The notes under the pieces were generated by a model. That model did not search any database. It was not told the DNA's origin and was given only the letters and a program-made list of their open reading frames with translations. Below, piece after piece: positions 8,397 through 16,635 of a DNA stretch of 64,000 bases. Every line of letters begins with the position of its first letter. The first letter of the stretch is position 1. Source of the DNA: Nitrospira japonica (lineage in GTDB: Bacteria > Nitrospirota > Nitrospiria > Nitrospirales > Nitrospiraceae); the NCBI RefSeq assembly GCF_900169565.1, contig NZ_LT828648.1, positions 1,056,876 to 1,120,875 on the forward strand, written 5' to 3'. The position numbers and the translations under genes were made by a program.

Positions 8397-10877
8397 TCAA
8401 CCTTGCGCGTCGGCACCGGGGAAGGGCAGTGCTTCTTGATCGTCCTGCCCTATGACGCCGTCGGCGGCCCTCTTGATGGTGCGGTAGAGGGATTCGGTCA
8501 CGGACTCCTTGGTGAGCAAGGCATAGGCCCCGGCTTCGCTCATGGAATCCCGGACCCGTCTGGATGCATTGACCGAAAGTCCGATTACCATGCTCGGCAG
8601 GCTTCGCGCGATGATCCTCGTGGCTTCGATGCCGTCCATCTTCGGCATGTTGACGTCCATGACGATGACGCGCGGGAGCAGATGTTTGGAGAGTTCGACC
8701 GCTTCCTCTCCGTTTCCCGCTTCCCCCACGACTTCGATGTCCGGATAATCCTTGAGCAGGCTGCGGAGTCCCTCACGGACCAGGGTATGGTCGTCCACCA
8801 GGAGCACACGAATCGGCTGGCGTTGGCCGGTCTCGAGGGCATTGCCATCGCGCGGTAATCGGTTGTCCCGATCGGAGCTGAGTCCGTCGCGGCTCGCCCC
8901 ATCCCGGTGCCCTTCGGCGGACGGGGCCGGTGTTCTGGGCGAGAGCGGAAGCGTGAACGTGGCCAGTGTGCCGGCGCCCGGCGAGGAGTCCAGCGTAAAA
9001 GAGCCCCCCAATGCGTGCATCCGTTCCCGCACGCTGAAGAGACCGAGCTTGTCCTTGGCTTCTTGCTCCAGGACCTGGTCGAAGCCCGCTCCCTTGTCCT
9101 GGACCGTCAGGATCAGATGCCGGTCGTCGCAGTGGAGCGCTACGAAGGCCGCTTCCGTTTTGGCATGCTTCACGACGTTCATCAGCAATTCCCTGGCCGA
9201 CTGAAAGAGCAAGCCGGCTTGATCCGCCGAAAGTGGAGGCGCCTCGGGCGGCGCCTGCACGGCGACGCTCAGGCCGTGGCGGTGAAATTCTTCGCCGAGC
9301 CACGACAGCGCGGCGGACAGCCCGAATTGCTGCAACACGGGAGGGGCCAGCTGTGCGACCAGGGAACGGGTATAGGTCAGGGACTCGTCCAGTACCTGGT
9401 CGGCTTCGACCAGCTGCTCGCGTGGTTCGCCCTGCCCGATCCGTTGAAGCGCTTGTCCGATCTTCATGCGCCCGACGACGAGCAACTGGGCGAGATAATC
9501 GTGCAGTTCGCCGGCCAGCCGCCGCCGTTCCCGCTGTTCGGTCAGGTTCAACTCCGACGTCAGCGCACGCAATCGACGCTGGGATTCCGTCAAGGCCTTC
9601 GTCCGCTCCGCGACCCGCTGTTCCAGATTGAGCGTCAGTCTGAGCAGCGCCGCCTCGGCTTCTTTACGCTCCGTGATGTCCTCCACGACTGCGATGGTCC
9701 GTACCGGTCCTCCCGCCGTGTTGCGGATCAGACGGGCCGACACCCGGACCCATCGTACGTCCCCGTCGTGGCGCAGGTAGCGTTTCTCGCAATGATATTC
9801 GTCGATGTCTCCGCGCAGCAGCCGCTCGACCTGCCGGTCGTCGATGGAACGGTCGTCGGGATGCGTGAGATCGTGGGGCGTCATGCCCATCAAGGCGGCG
9901 GCGGGATATCCGGCGATGTCGCAAAACCGATCGTTCACGCGGATGAATCGGCCGGTGGTGACGCTGACCTGCGCCTGTCCGACGGCGGCCAGCTCGAAGT
10001 TGATCCGGAACTGACCCTCGCTCTGCAACAAGGCCTCTTCCGACAGCTTGCGCTCTGTAATGTCGGAAAACACGCCCACGAAGCGCTGTGCGCGGCCCGG
10101 TCCGTCGTAGAGAAAACGTCCGTATGGCGCGATCCAACGGATCTCGCCGGTGTCCCGACGGATGATGCGATGTTCATGCCGATAGATCGAGCGTCCCTTC
10201 AGCGCCTGCGTGATCTCGGCACCGGCATTTTCCGCATCGGCCGGGTGCACCGCGGCACTCCACAGGGCTTCACCGGCGGCCGGTTCCGGCGGCTGATAGC
10301 CGAGAAGCTCATACGCCCGCTCGTTCCACACCGTCTTGTGCGATGCCATCTCCTGGTCCCACATGCCGAGGCCGGCGCTGTCCAGGGCCATCCGCAGGCG
10401 TTCCTGGTTTTCCAACAGCGCGGACGCCTGGCGGCGGGCCCGCACTAGCAGCAGCGTAATGATCCAGACGAGACTGATGCCGATACTTCGGTTGAGAGCC
10501 GACGTCGACGTGAAGCTTCCGGATTGTGGCAGGAGGAGATTGACGATGATGAGCGCCGTCGTGAGCCCGGCGCCGCGGTAGACGACGCGCGCGTCAAAAG
10601 GACTCAAGCGCGAGAGCAGCCATAAGGGAAAGAGATAGAGGAGCCAGACGGCGCTGCCCAGCGGGAGCATGAGGTCGAGCCATGCAATGCCTGCATAAAG
10701 AGGGCCGATGGCCGAATACGTCCAAAAGCGTCCGACTCTGCTTGTACGGGACTTGTCCATCGGAGGAAACCGGCAGGTTCCTTTCCGGGGCGAGTCTACT
10801 GCTAATCGGGGCGGATAGCGAGTGCCGCCGCCGTGCGGCTGCGCCAAGACGGGCAGCCAAGGCGGCCGCGGAGACAT
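8397..10877 (-). CDS. Membrane PAS-PAS-HisKA_3 hybrid histidine kinase with C-terminal receiver
   Basis: 826 aa. Four or more membrane helices at residues 53-146, PAS domains at about 155-275 and 285-405, a coiled coil, a HisKA_3 domain with phospho-His H459 ([11 protein letters not shown]), a HATPase (LLMNVVKHA, DKGAGFD, LGLFSVRERM) and a receiver at 688-800 with D741. The receiver is of NarL type but has no DNA-binding domain. The start ATG 10877 overlaps the stop of the upstream kinase gene (TAATG), favouring translational coupling; ATG 10760, nearer the membrane helices, is the alternative. Likely partners are the stand-alone NarL regulators. Confidence 0.92.
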   Translation of the reverse strand: MSPRPPWLPVLAQPHGGGTRYPPRLAVDSPRKGTCRFPPMDKSRTSRVGRFWTYSAIGPLYAGIAWLDLMLPLGSAVWLLYLFPLWLLSRLSPFDARVVYRGAGLTTALIIVNLLLPQSGSFTSTSALNRSIGISLVWIITLLLVRARRQASALLENQERLRMALDSAGLGMWDQEMASHKTVWNERAYELLGYQPPEPAAGEALWSAAVHPADAENAGAEITQALKGRSIYRHEHRIIRRDTGEIRWIAPYGRFLYDGPGRAQRFVGVFSDITERKLSEEALLQSEGQFRINFELAAVGQAQVSVTTGRFIRVNDRFCDIAGYPAAALMGMTPHDLTHPDDRSIDDRQVERLLRGDIDEYHCEKRYLRHDGDVRWVRVSARLIRNTAGGPVRTIAVVEDITERKEAEAALLRLTLNLEQRVAERTKALTESQRRLRALTSELNLTEQRERRRLAGELHDYLAQLLVVGRMKIGQALQRIGQGEPREQLVEADQVLDESLTYTRSLVAQLAPPVLQQFGLSAALSWLGEEFHRHGLSVAVQAPPEAPPLSADQAGLLFQSARELLMNVVKHAKTEAAFVALHCDDRHLILTVQDKGAGFDQVLEQEAKDKLGLFSVRERMHALGGSFTLDSSPGAGTLATFTLPLSPRTPAPSAEGHRDGASRDGLSSDRDNRLPRDGNALETGQRQPIRVLLVDDHTLVREGLRSLLKDYPDIEVVGEAGNGEEAVELSKHLLPRVIVMDVNMPKMDGIEATRIIARSLPSMVIGLSVNASRRVRDSMSEAGAYALLTKESVTESLYRTIKRAADGVIGQDDQEALPFPGADAQG

Positions 10878-13795
10878 TACCGGCCCACTACGGCCTCGAT
10901 GGTTTCGTAGAGATGATCCGCTGCGCTTTCCTTCGTCAGAAAAGCCGCGGCTCCCGCCGCTCTCATGGCGCTGACCACATGCTCGGCTTGGTTGACCGAG
11001 AGCCCGACGATCAAGGCGTCCGGCCGATCCGTTCTGATCCGTCTGGTGGCCTCGATGCCGTCGAGCCTCGGCAGGTTGACGTCCATGACGATCAGGTCCG
11101 GGTGGAGCAGTTTGGCCAGCGCCACGGCCTCTTCGCCGTCACCCGCTTCGGCGATGATGGTCAAGTCCGAATAACCGTCCAACACGCTGCGCAATCCCTG
11201 ACGGACCATCGCATGGTCATCCACCAGCAGGACGCGAATGGGAGAGGGGTGGCGCGAAGGATGAGAAGGCGCCGGTTCCCTGCGGAAGGACGGCGAAATC
11301 ACCGCGTCGCCACCGGCGGCGTCGCGTCGCGTCCCGGCAGGCTGCGTCGAAGGCGGCCGATTCAGGGGCACGTCGGCCGACAGGCCCAGTGTCACCGTCG
11401 TGCCGCCGCCCGCCTTGGATTCCAATTCCATCCATCCGCCGAGGGCTTCCATGCGTTCGCGAACGCTGAACAATCCGAACTTGTCGCCCCGCGACTCCAT
11501 GACGGACTCCGGGTCGCAGCCGAACCCTTCGTCCCGGACGACGATCTGCAGCCGCCCTCCGTCGTCCTGCGTCATGCGGACCGCTGCCGCCTTCGTTCCG
11601 GCATGTTTCAGCACGTTGAACAGCAATTCGCGGACGCATTGATAGAGGAGTGCGGTATGGTCTTCCGGCAAGGGCGGTGTCATCGCCGGCACGTCGACCT
11701 CCACGCGCAGGCCTTGATGTTCCATCTGTTCGCCGAGCCAACGCAACCCCGGGGCCAGGCCGAACTGCCGGAGCGTCGGCGGCATGAGTTCGGCCACCAG
11801 CGTCCGCGTATAGGTCAGGCATTGATCGATGAGACGGTCGGCCTCGTCCAGCACGCTGGAGGCCGGCTCCGCCGAGACCATCTTGTCGGCCTGCCGAATC
11901 TTCAGGCGGATGACGACGAGCATCTGCGCCAGATAATCGTGCAGTTCCTCCGCGATGCGTTGTCGCTCGCGCTGTTCCGTCAGCGTCAGGTCGTGCGCCA
12001 AGGCGCGGAGGCGGTCATGGGTGTGCACCAGCTCCTTGGTCCGTTCGCCGATCCGCCGCTCCAACTCGCGCGTCCATTCAAGCCGCTGGGTTTCGGTTTC
12101 CCTCCGTTCGGTCACGTCGAACGCCGCGCCGGCGAACCGCGACGGATGACCAGCGTCGTCGTAATGAATACGGCCGAACGAGGCCAGCCAACGGGTTTCT
12201 CCCGTATCGGCCCGAAGGATGCGATGTTCGCAGCGATAAAAGCCTCGGCTATCCCGGGCGGCGGCCACGGCTTCGCGGACGGCAGACCGGTCGTCCTTGT
12301 GTACCAGGTTCCACCACTGCCGGGCGGACGACGTGCAACCGTCCGACGCATATCCCAACAGCCGCGCATTCTGCCGGTCCCAGACCACCCGGCCTGTCTT
12401 GAGATCCACGTCCCAGGTGCCCATGCCGGCGCCTTCGGTCGCAAAGCGGAGCCGTTCCTCACTTTCGGTGAGCTGGGCAGCCCGCTGGCGGGCTTCCTGA
12501 AGCAGGCGTCGGCGCTCCTTGGCCATCGCCACGGAGTGGGAGACCGCTTCAAGCAGATCGAGCTCGTCGGATTCGAAGGATGAGCGGCGGCTGCTGGCGA
12601 ACGCGAGTGTTCCGAGCAGGCGGTCTCCGACGATGAGAGGAAAACACACGTAGGCATTGGAACCGGTCGCCTGCACCCGGAGTGCCTTGGGATCGGAAAC
12701 GGACTGCAAATGGTCGACGACGATCGGCTGCCGTGAGGCGGCGGACGTGCCGCACAGGGCTTGGCCGAACTTCAGAAGCCGGAGCGGTGCCAGCGCCTGT
12801 TCGGGGATGCCGGCCCAGGTGGACAGCTCGATGGAGTCCAACTCAGGCCGTGCGTCATAGTCCAAGAAGATGTCGAGTTCCAGTGTCGAACGCAACGAGG
12901 CAAAGATCTCGTGCATCACCCGCGCAGGATCGTCCACGCGCAAGAGCCGGTCCATGGCCTCGCTGAGGAGCTGCTGCCGCACGGCATGATTGCGTAATTC
13001 CAATTCTGCCCGCTTCCGCGCGTCGATGTCTTCAACGACGCCGATCAATGATTGAATCCGTCCCCCCGCATCCCATTGGATCGAGAGCGTCAAGGTGGTC
13101 CAAATCGTCCGCCCGTCCGGTTGCAGGAGACGTTGGTCCAAGGAGACTTCCGTGAGCCTTCCCAGAAGCAGTTTGCCGACTTGCGAATCGTGTTCTCTCC
13201 GGTCCGCCGGGTCAGTCAGATCGCGAAGCTCCCGATCCATGAGTTCCCGCTCGGTCCGTCCGGCGATGACGCCCAGTCTCTCGTTGACCCGCAGGAATCG
13301 CCCGTCCGGACCCAACACGCACATGCCGACCGCGGCCTGTTCGAAGAGGCCCCGGAACTGTTCCTCGCTGCGCCGCAGCCGGGCGAGGAGGCCTTCATTT
13401 TCCCGTTGCCGTGCCCGCAGCCGCAGCAGGGATCGCACGCCCGCGAGCAGCTCCTGTTCCTCGATCGGTTCGACCAAATAACCATCCGACCCCATTTCAA
13501 GACCAAGGGCCCGGTCCGATCCGCTGAATTCTGCGGCCGAGACGTGCAAGACCATCGTGTCGGTCAGCTCCGGGCGGTTCTTGATCTGCCGGCAGAGGTC
13601 GAAGCCGCTGATGTCGGGCAGGTCGATGTCGAGCAACACCAGTTCAGGGCGCACGTCCTGGAGCACGCGCAGCACATCCGCTCCGCAGGCCGCGTCGAGC
13701 ACCCGGTAACCGGCGCGTTCGAGCATGCTCCGCCGTTCGTACCGTTGCCCGTTGCGTTCGTTGACGTTGAGGATGGTGGCCTGGACGTCGCTCAT
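10877..13795 (-). CDS. REC-PAS-GAF-PAS-HisKA_3-HATPase-REC hybrid kinase
   Basis: 972 aa, soluble. N-terminal receiver (1-125) with D56 but with N12-E13 where the acidic Asp pair is expected; PAS (145-260), GAF (280-425), PAS (445-565), HisKA_3 with H619 ([11 protein letters not shown]), HATPase, then a NarL-type receiver (about 860-970; [25 protein letters not shown]) without an output domain. The start ATG 13795 begins at the receiver; GTG 13816 is possible. Together with the downstream kinase it forms a two-gene operon, and both proteins share the final kinase-receiver half, suggesting duplication. Confidence 0.92.
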   Translation of the reverse strand: MSDVQATILNVNERNGQRYERRSMLERAGYRVLDAACGADVLRVLQDVRPELVLLDIDLPDISGFDLCRQIKNRPELTDTMVLHVSAAEFSGSDRALGLEMGSDGYLVEPIEEQELLAGVRSLLRLRARQRENEGLLARLRRSEEQFRGLFEQAAVGMCVLGPDGRFLRVNERLGVIAGRTERELMDRELRDLTDPADRREHDSQVGKLLLGRLTEVSLDQRLLQPDGRTIWTTLTLSIQWDAGGRIQSLIGVVEDIDARKRAELELRNHAVRQQLLSEAMDRLLRVDDPARVMHEIFASLRSTLELDIFLDYDARPELDSIELSTWAGIPEQALAPLRLLKFGQALCGTSAASRQPIVVDHLQSVSDPKALRVQATGSNAYVCFPLIVGDRLLGTLAFASSRRSSFESDELDLLEAVSHSVAMAKERRRLLQEARQRAAQLTESEERLRFATEGAGMGTWDVDLKTGRVVWDRQNARLLGYASDGCTSSARQWWNLVHKDDRSAVREAVAAARDSRGFYRCEHRILRADTGETRWLASFGRIHYDDAGHPSRFAGAAFDVTERRETETQRLEWTRELERRIGERTKELVHTHDRLRALAHDLTLTEQRERQRIAEELHDYLAQMLVVIRLKIRQADKMVSAEPASSVLDEADRLIDQCLTYTRTLVAELMPPTLRQFGLAPGLRWLGEQMEHQGLRVEVDVPAMTPPLPEDHTALLYQCVRELLFNVLKHAGTKAAAVRMTQDDGGRLQIVVRDEGFGCDPESVMESRGDKFGLFSVRERMEALGGWMELESKAGGGTTVTLGLSADVPLNRPPSTQPAGTRRDAAGGDAVISPSFRREPAPSHPSRHPSPIRVLLVDDHAMVRQGLRSVLDGYSDLTIIAEAGDGEEAVALAKLLHPDLIVMDVNLPRLDGIEATRRIRTDRPDALIVGLSVNQAEHVVSAMRAAGAAAFLTKESAADHLYETIEAVVGR

Positions 13796-13976
13796 AACGG
13801 ATATGGCTTCACCCACGATGCGTCGGACGCGAATCGCATCCCGCAGCCTAATCTATCGACACGCAGAGGAGAGCGAGTAACAGTAAAAGTCGGCTAGTCT
13901 CTCTGCCTACTGGTGGAATCCCTAGGTCGCGGGGGCTCTAAGTCATCGGGCCATACGTCGGCGAATTCCGACGGCT

Positions 13977-14414
13977 TCATTGTTGAGGAGGGGGGAGATT
14001 ATTCGGCGGCGGCGGCGGCTCATGAACTTCAGCCGGAAGAGCTTCGATGACCTTTACAGCCCGGCCTTCCTCATCCAATTGAATGGTGACGCGGTCTCCG
14101 ATAGACAACCGCTCGAACAAGTCGGGTCTGGTCAGGCGAAAGAAAACAGGTTTGTCGAGATCCGTCGTGAGCGTACCCTTTCCCTCTTTCACGTCCAACA
14201 TGCTGAGCGTGCCGGAAATGGTATGGATGCCCGGAGGCGTGTCCAGTGCCGCATGCGTCCCGCCCGCCGCATAAGCAGACTCACCCGGTGCGATGATCCA
14301 GACGCCTGCGACAAGAATGAGGCAACCGACGGCGCCGAAGACCGTGCGTAGGCGATTTCGCGACCCAGCGGCGATGATCATATCAAGGTCACCGTACGCA
14401 TCCGGCATCCTCAT
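13977..14414 (-). CDS. Secreted proline-tailed small beta-domain protein
   Basis: 145 aa. A signal or anchor segment (VFGAVGCLILVAGVWIIAP, then AYAAGG) precedes a domain beginning GTLSMLDVKEGKGTLTTDL with SIGDRVTIQLDEEGRAVKV, and a C-terminal proline-rich tail (EPPPPPNNLPPPQQ). The core is paralogous to the protein at 30164-30559, which shares the GTLS-LD-GVLTTDL pattern. ATG 14414 overlaps the TGA of the upstream gene (ATGA), implying coupling; ATG 14381 is an alternative. Function unknown; a periplasmic or envelope role is inferred. Confidence 0.7.
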   Translation of the reverse strand: MRMPDAYGDLDMIIAAGSRNRLRTVFGAVGCLILVAGVWIIAPGESAYAAGGTHAALDTPPGIHTISGTLSMLDVKEGKGTLTTDLDKPVFFRLTRPDLFERLSIGDRVTIQLDEEGRAVKVIEALPAEVHEPPPPPNNLPPPQQ

Positions 14415-14683
14415 GCGGCCGGCAGCGTCACGGCGTAGATGCCGCCCTGCTTCGGCAACAAGCGGAGCTCACCCGTACGGCTCAGGCGGTCCACTTCAAG
14501 GAAAACTTGGTTCCAGGTGTACGAAGAACAGGCTTGAACCAGATCCTCCATCTCACACACTTGTGTCCGCCGTACTGTCTCGAAGATGCGATCGGTAATG
14601 TCGGACTTCAATCTCGTCGTCACGGACGCCATGGAGGATACCGCAGGAGATATGACCGAAACCGATGAAGCAGATTGGTCCAT
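14411..14683 (-). CDS. Small winged-helix-like protein
   Basis: 90 aa. The segment from about residue 25 (LKSDITDRIFETVRRTQVC, then YTWNQVFLEVDRLSRTGELRLL, then GGIYAVTLP) has the helix-helix-helix-wing pattern of a winged-helix domain, without other domains. A protein with similar features lies at 60221-60616 next to a sensor kinase. ATG 14683 follows GAGGGAGGACTTAAC. It overlaps the secreted-protein gene by 4 bases. DNA binding is inferred only. Confidence 0.65.
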   Translation of the reverse strand: MDQSASSVSVISPAVSSMASVTTRLKSDITDRIFETVRRTQVCEMEDLVQACSSYTWNQVFLEVDRLSRTGELRLLPKQGGIYAVTLPAA

Positions 14684-14758
14684 GTTAAGTCCTCCCTCTT
14701 CGCGCGCCGAGGGTTATTTTCTAAGGTGTACGCTACGCCGATCATAGGTATAGACCTA

Positions 14759-14774
14759 CTGGGAAGACCCCTAG
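14759..14774. promoter_or_regulatory. CTAGGG-N4-TCCCAG box
   Basis: On the minus strand this reads CTAGGGGTCTTCCCAG, a near-perfect copy of the recurrent box. It sits in the divergent gap between the winged-helix gene and the methyltransferase, beside a second small dyad (TAGGT-ATAG-ACCTA). Confidence 0.55.
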
Positions 14775-14813
14775 CCTGTCGCAGGGCAATTCCATCCGTC
14801 CATGATAGAGTCC

Positions 14814-14829
14814 TGGCGGGATTATTGCT
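14814..14829 (+). promoter_or_regulatory. Sigma-54-like promoter for the methyltransferase
   Basis: TGGCGGGATTATTGCT matches the -24/-12 consensus well (TGGC, N10 spacing, TTGCT). It lies 59 bases before the methyltransferase start. Unlike most sigma-54 candidates here, it has no GACA-N3-TGTC dyad upstream, so another activator may be involved. Confidence 0.55.
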
Positions 14830-14887
14830 GCGTGTCGCAAGAGAGTTTTGATGTCTGCTGGCTCGGATCCATTGAACGGATTACTTG

Positions 14888-15991
14888 ATGAGTCGTCAAT
14901 CGGAAGGGCCTCGTCACCCGCTCTCGCAGGCTGCCCGTTCGGACGCCGATCGCATCTCCGAAACGAGTCTCCATGAACGGCCGAGGCCGTCGGCCGGATG
15001 TCACGTCTGTCATGCCACGCAATGGACCCTCGTCTGTTCGTCCGGTGAAATTTTCTCGCAGCGACGACAGCTGGAACGGTTTTATCGTCGTCGCTGGCAC
15101 GCGCAGCCTTCAGGGACGTCGGAAGATCGATGGATCTTCACGCAGAATTATCTGACCAGTATCGTAGCCTGCCTGGAGTGCGGATTGCTGTATCGCAATC
15201 CCCGCCCTCGCCCCGAAGCCATCACGCGTGCGTACCTGGCCACGCGGAACGATCACGAGAGTGTTCGGACGGAATTCGAGACCCAGGGCCGATGGTTTCG
15301 TTCAAAAGCCGGAATGTTGTGCGGGTATCTGCCGGTTCGGTCCCGTACCGCGCCGCGGGTTCTCGAGATCGGCGGCGGCACGGGCGGATTCCTCGCTGAA
15401 GGACAAGCGCTGGGCTGGGAGATGCTGGACCTCGATCCGGATCACGCGCTGACGGACCTTGGCCGCCGGCGAGGATCGGCAACGCTGCAAAGCACGATCG
15501 AGGACGCAGGATGGTCGGGAGAGACCTTCGATGCGGTCACCATCTGGAACTCCTTTGGCCAGCTCTCCGATCCTCATCCCTTGCTGAACTCCGTCGTTCC
15601 ACTCATACGGAGCGGCGGGATGCTGGTGATCCGAATTCCGAACGGCGCCTGTTTTGAATGGGCGATGGCTCTCCGGGCGAAGCTACCCAAGCCATGGCGA
15701 CGGCCGCTCGATGCCGCGCTGGCATGGAACGACCTCCTGACCTTCCCTTATCTTTATGGGTATTCTCCCGTAGGGCTCACCAGTTTTATGAGCAGCTTCG
15801 GTCTCACGTTGCGTGCCTGCCACGCGGATACCCTGCCGTCCGTTCCCGCCGCTCGTCTGAAATGGTGGGCCGGTTTGGAAGAGCGAATGGTCAAGGGTGG
15901 GTGTCGCACCGCCTGCGCGGTTTCTCGGCAACCGGTCAGAGGAGATTTTCACCTGGCGCCCTGGCTGGATGTCTATTTCGAACGGCCGTAA
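14888..15991 (+). CDS. Class I SAM-dependent methyltransferase with N-terminal zinc-binding cysteines
   Basis: 367 aa. N-terminal cysteine pairs (CHVCHATQW near residue 40, CLECGLLYRNPRP near 95) probably bind zinc. The methyltransferase core follows: motif I VLEIGGGTGGFLAEG (about 155), acidic DLDPD, motif IV region FDAVTIWNSFGQLSDP and GGMLVIRIPNG. This layout occurs in methyltransferases acting on sugars or small metabolites; the substrate is unknown. The start is taken at ATG 14888, next to TTG 14885; the ribosome site is weak. Expression is probably from the sigma-54-like promoter upstream. Confidence 0.88.
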   Translation: MSRQSEGPRHPLSQAARSDADRISETSLHERPRPSAGCHVCHATQWTLVCSSGEIFSQRRQLERFYRRRWHAQPSGTSEDRWIFTQNYLTSIVACLECGLLYRNPRPRPEAITRAYLATRNDHESVRTEFETQGRWFRSKAGMLCGYLPVRSRTAPRVLEIGGGTGGFLAEGQALGWEMLDLDPDHALTDLGRRRGSATLQSTIEDAGWSGETFDAVTIWNSFGQLSDPHPLLNSVVPLIRSGGMLVIRIPNGACFEWAMALRAKLPKPWRRPLDAALAWNDLLTFPYLYGYSPVGLTSFMSSFGLTLRACHADTLPSVPAARLKWWAGLEERMVKGGCRTACAVSRQPVRGDFHLAPWLDVYFERP

Positions 15992-16027
15992 TCCTCGCAC
16001 GAACAGGGTTACGTCCATTGCTCCCTG

Positions 16028-16043
16028 CTAGGGCTTCTCCCAG
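16028..16043. promoter_or_regulatory. CTAGGG-N4-TCCCAG box
   Basis: CTAGGGCTTCTCCCAG is an almost exact copy of the recurrent box. It lies 37 bases after the methyltransferase stop and faces the 3' end of a zinc-ribbon gene, so its target gene is unclear. Confidence 0.45.
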
Positions 16044-16192
16044 TGTACGATTCCCGGCTTTGTGAGTCAGACTGCTTCGTATGGCCGCGAATTCATACTT
16101 CTCTTTCCGGATACCATCGGTCGGCCGAGACAGGATTTAAACTCGGGCGCCGGCCGGTGGAGCGCCGGCGCGTCCGAGCGTGGAGCACGAAT

Positions 16193-16405
16193 TCATGGCT
16201 GTCGGTTGGCTGAAGCCACCCCCGCCATCGCAAACAACGGCGTACGGCCGAGCTTCACGCGGGTTCTGGACGCCGGCTCCCGACGAGGCGTCAGAATTCG
16301 CATGTCGGTAATCGCGCCGCAATTGACGCAGCGAAATCCATCGCATTGCAACGGACCATAGAAGTAGTCGAAAACTTTGAAACCGCCGCATCGTTCACAA
16401 TTCAT
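16193..16405 (-). CDS. Small zinc-ribbon protein
   Basis: 70 aa beginning MNCERCGGFKVFDYFYG with a second cysteine pair CVNCG about 20 residues later, a typical four-Cys zinc ribbon, followed by a basic tail. ATG 16405 follows GAGGAGACTCCAGC, a good ribosome site, which is the main reason to accept this short gene. Function unknown. About 150 bp downstream, GCGCCGGC and GCCGGCGC can pair around 16147-16171 and may act as a terminator. Confidence 0.65.
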   Translation of the reverse strand: MNCERCGGFKVFDYFYGPLQCDGFRCVNCGAITDMRILTPRREPASRTRVKLGRTPLFAMAGVASANRQP

Positions 16406-16601
16406 GCTGGAGTCTCCTCTTCAAAAAGGTGCGGTGCTCGGCAAGGTCCTCGATCGGAGCGGAAGAGTCTGCCGCCGATCGGGCGCTACGCCCTGTATAT
16501 CGGCGGTAAGCACAAAGACTGCCACAAGTATGAATCGACGGAAATTCTGCAACTTACGTCGGATCATCCTGTCGGGTAGTGAATGGTCGAGCCTTCCAGA
16601 G

Positions 16602-16618
16602 CGGGACAACTTGTCCCG
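16602..16618. promoter_or_regulatory. Perfect GGGACAA-N-TTGTCCC operator before the kinase gene
   Basis: CGGGACAA and TTGTCCCG flank a single C, giving a perfect 17-bp palindrome 17 bases before the kinase start codon. It is the most symmetrical copy of the dyad found at the sigma-54 targets. There is no room for a -24/-12 promoter between it and the gene, so autorepression of the kinase/activator operon is the likeliest role. Confidence 0.65.
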
Positions 16619-16635
16619 AGAGAGGGCATAACGTA

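Noticed and set aside
8907-10448. Long open frame on the plus strand
   Set aside because: It lies antisense to the hybrid kinase at 8397-10877 and has no recognisable domain; high GC keeps such frames open.
10682-12583. Long plus-strand open frame over the second hybrid kinase
   Set aside because: Antisense to a protein with full domain structure; Arg/His-rich translation without motifs.
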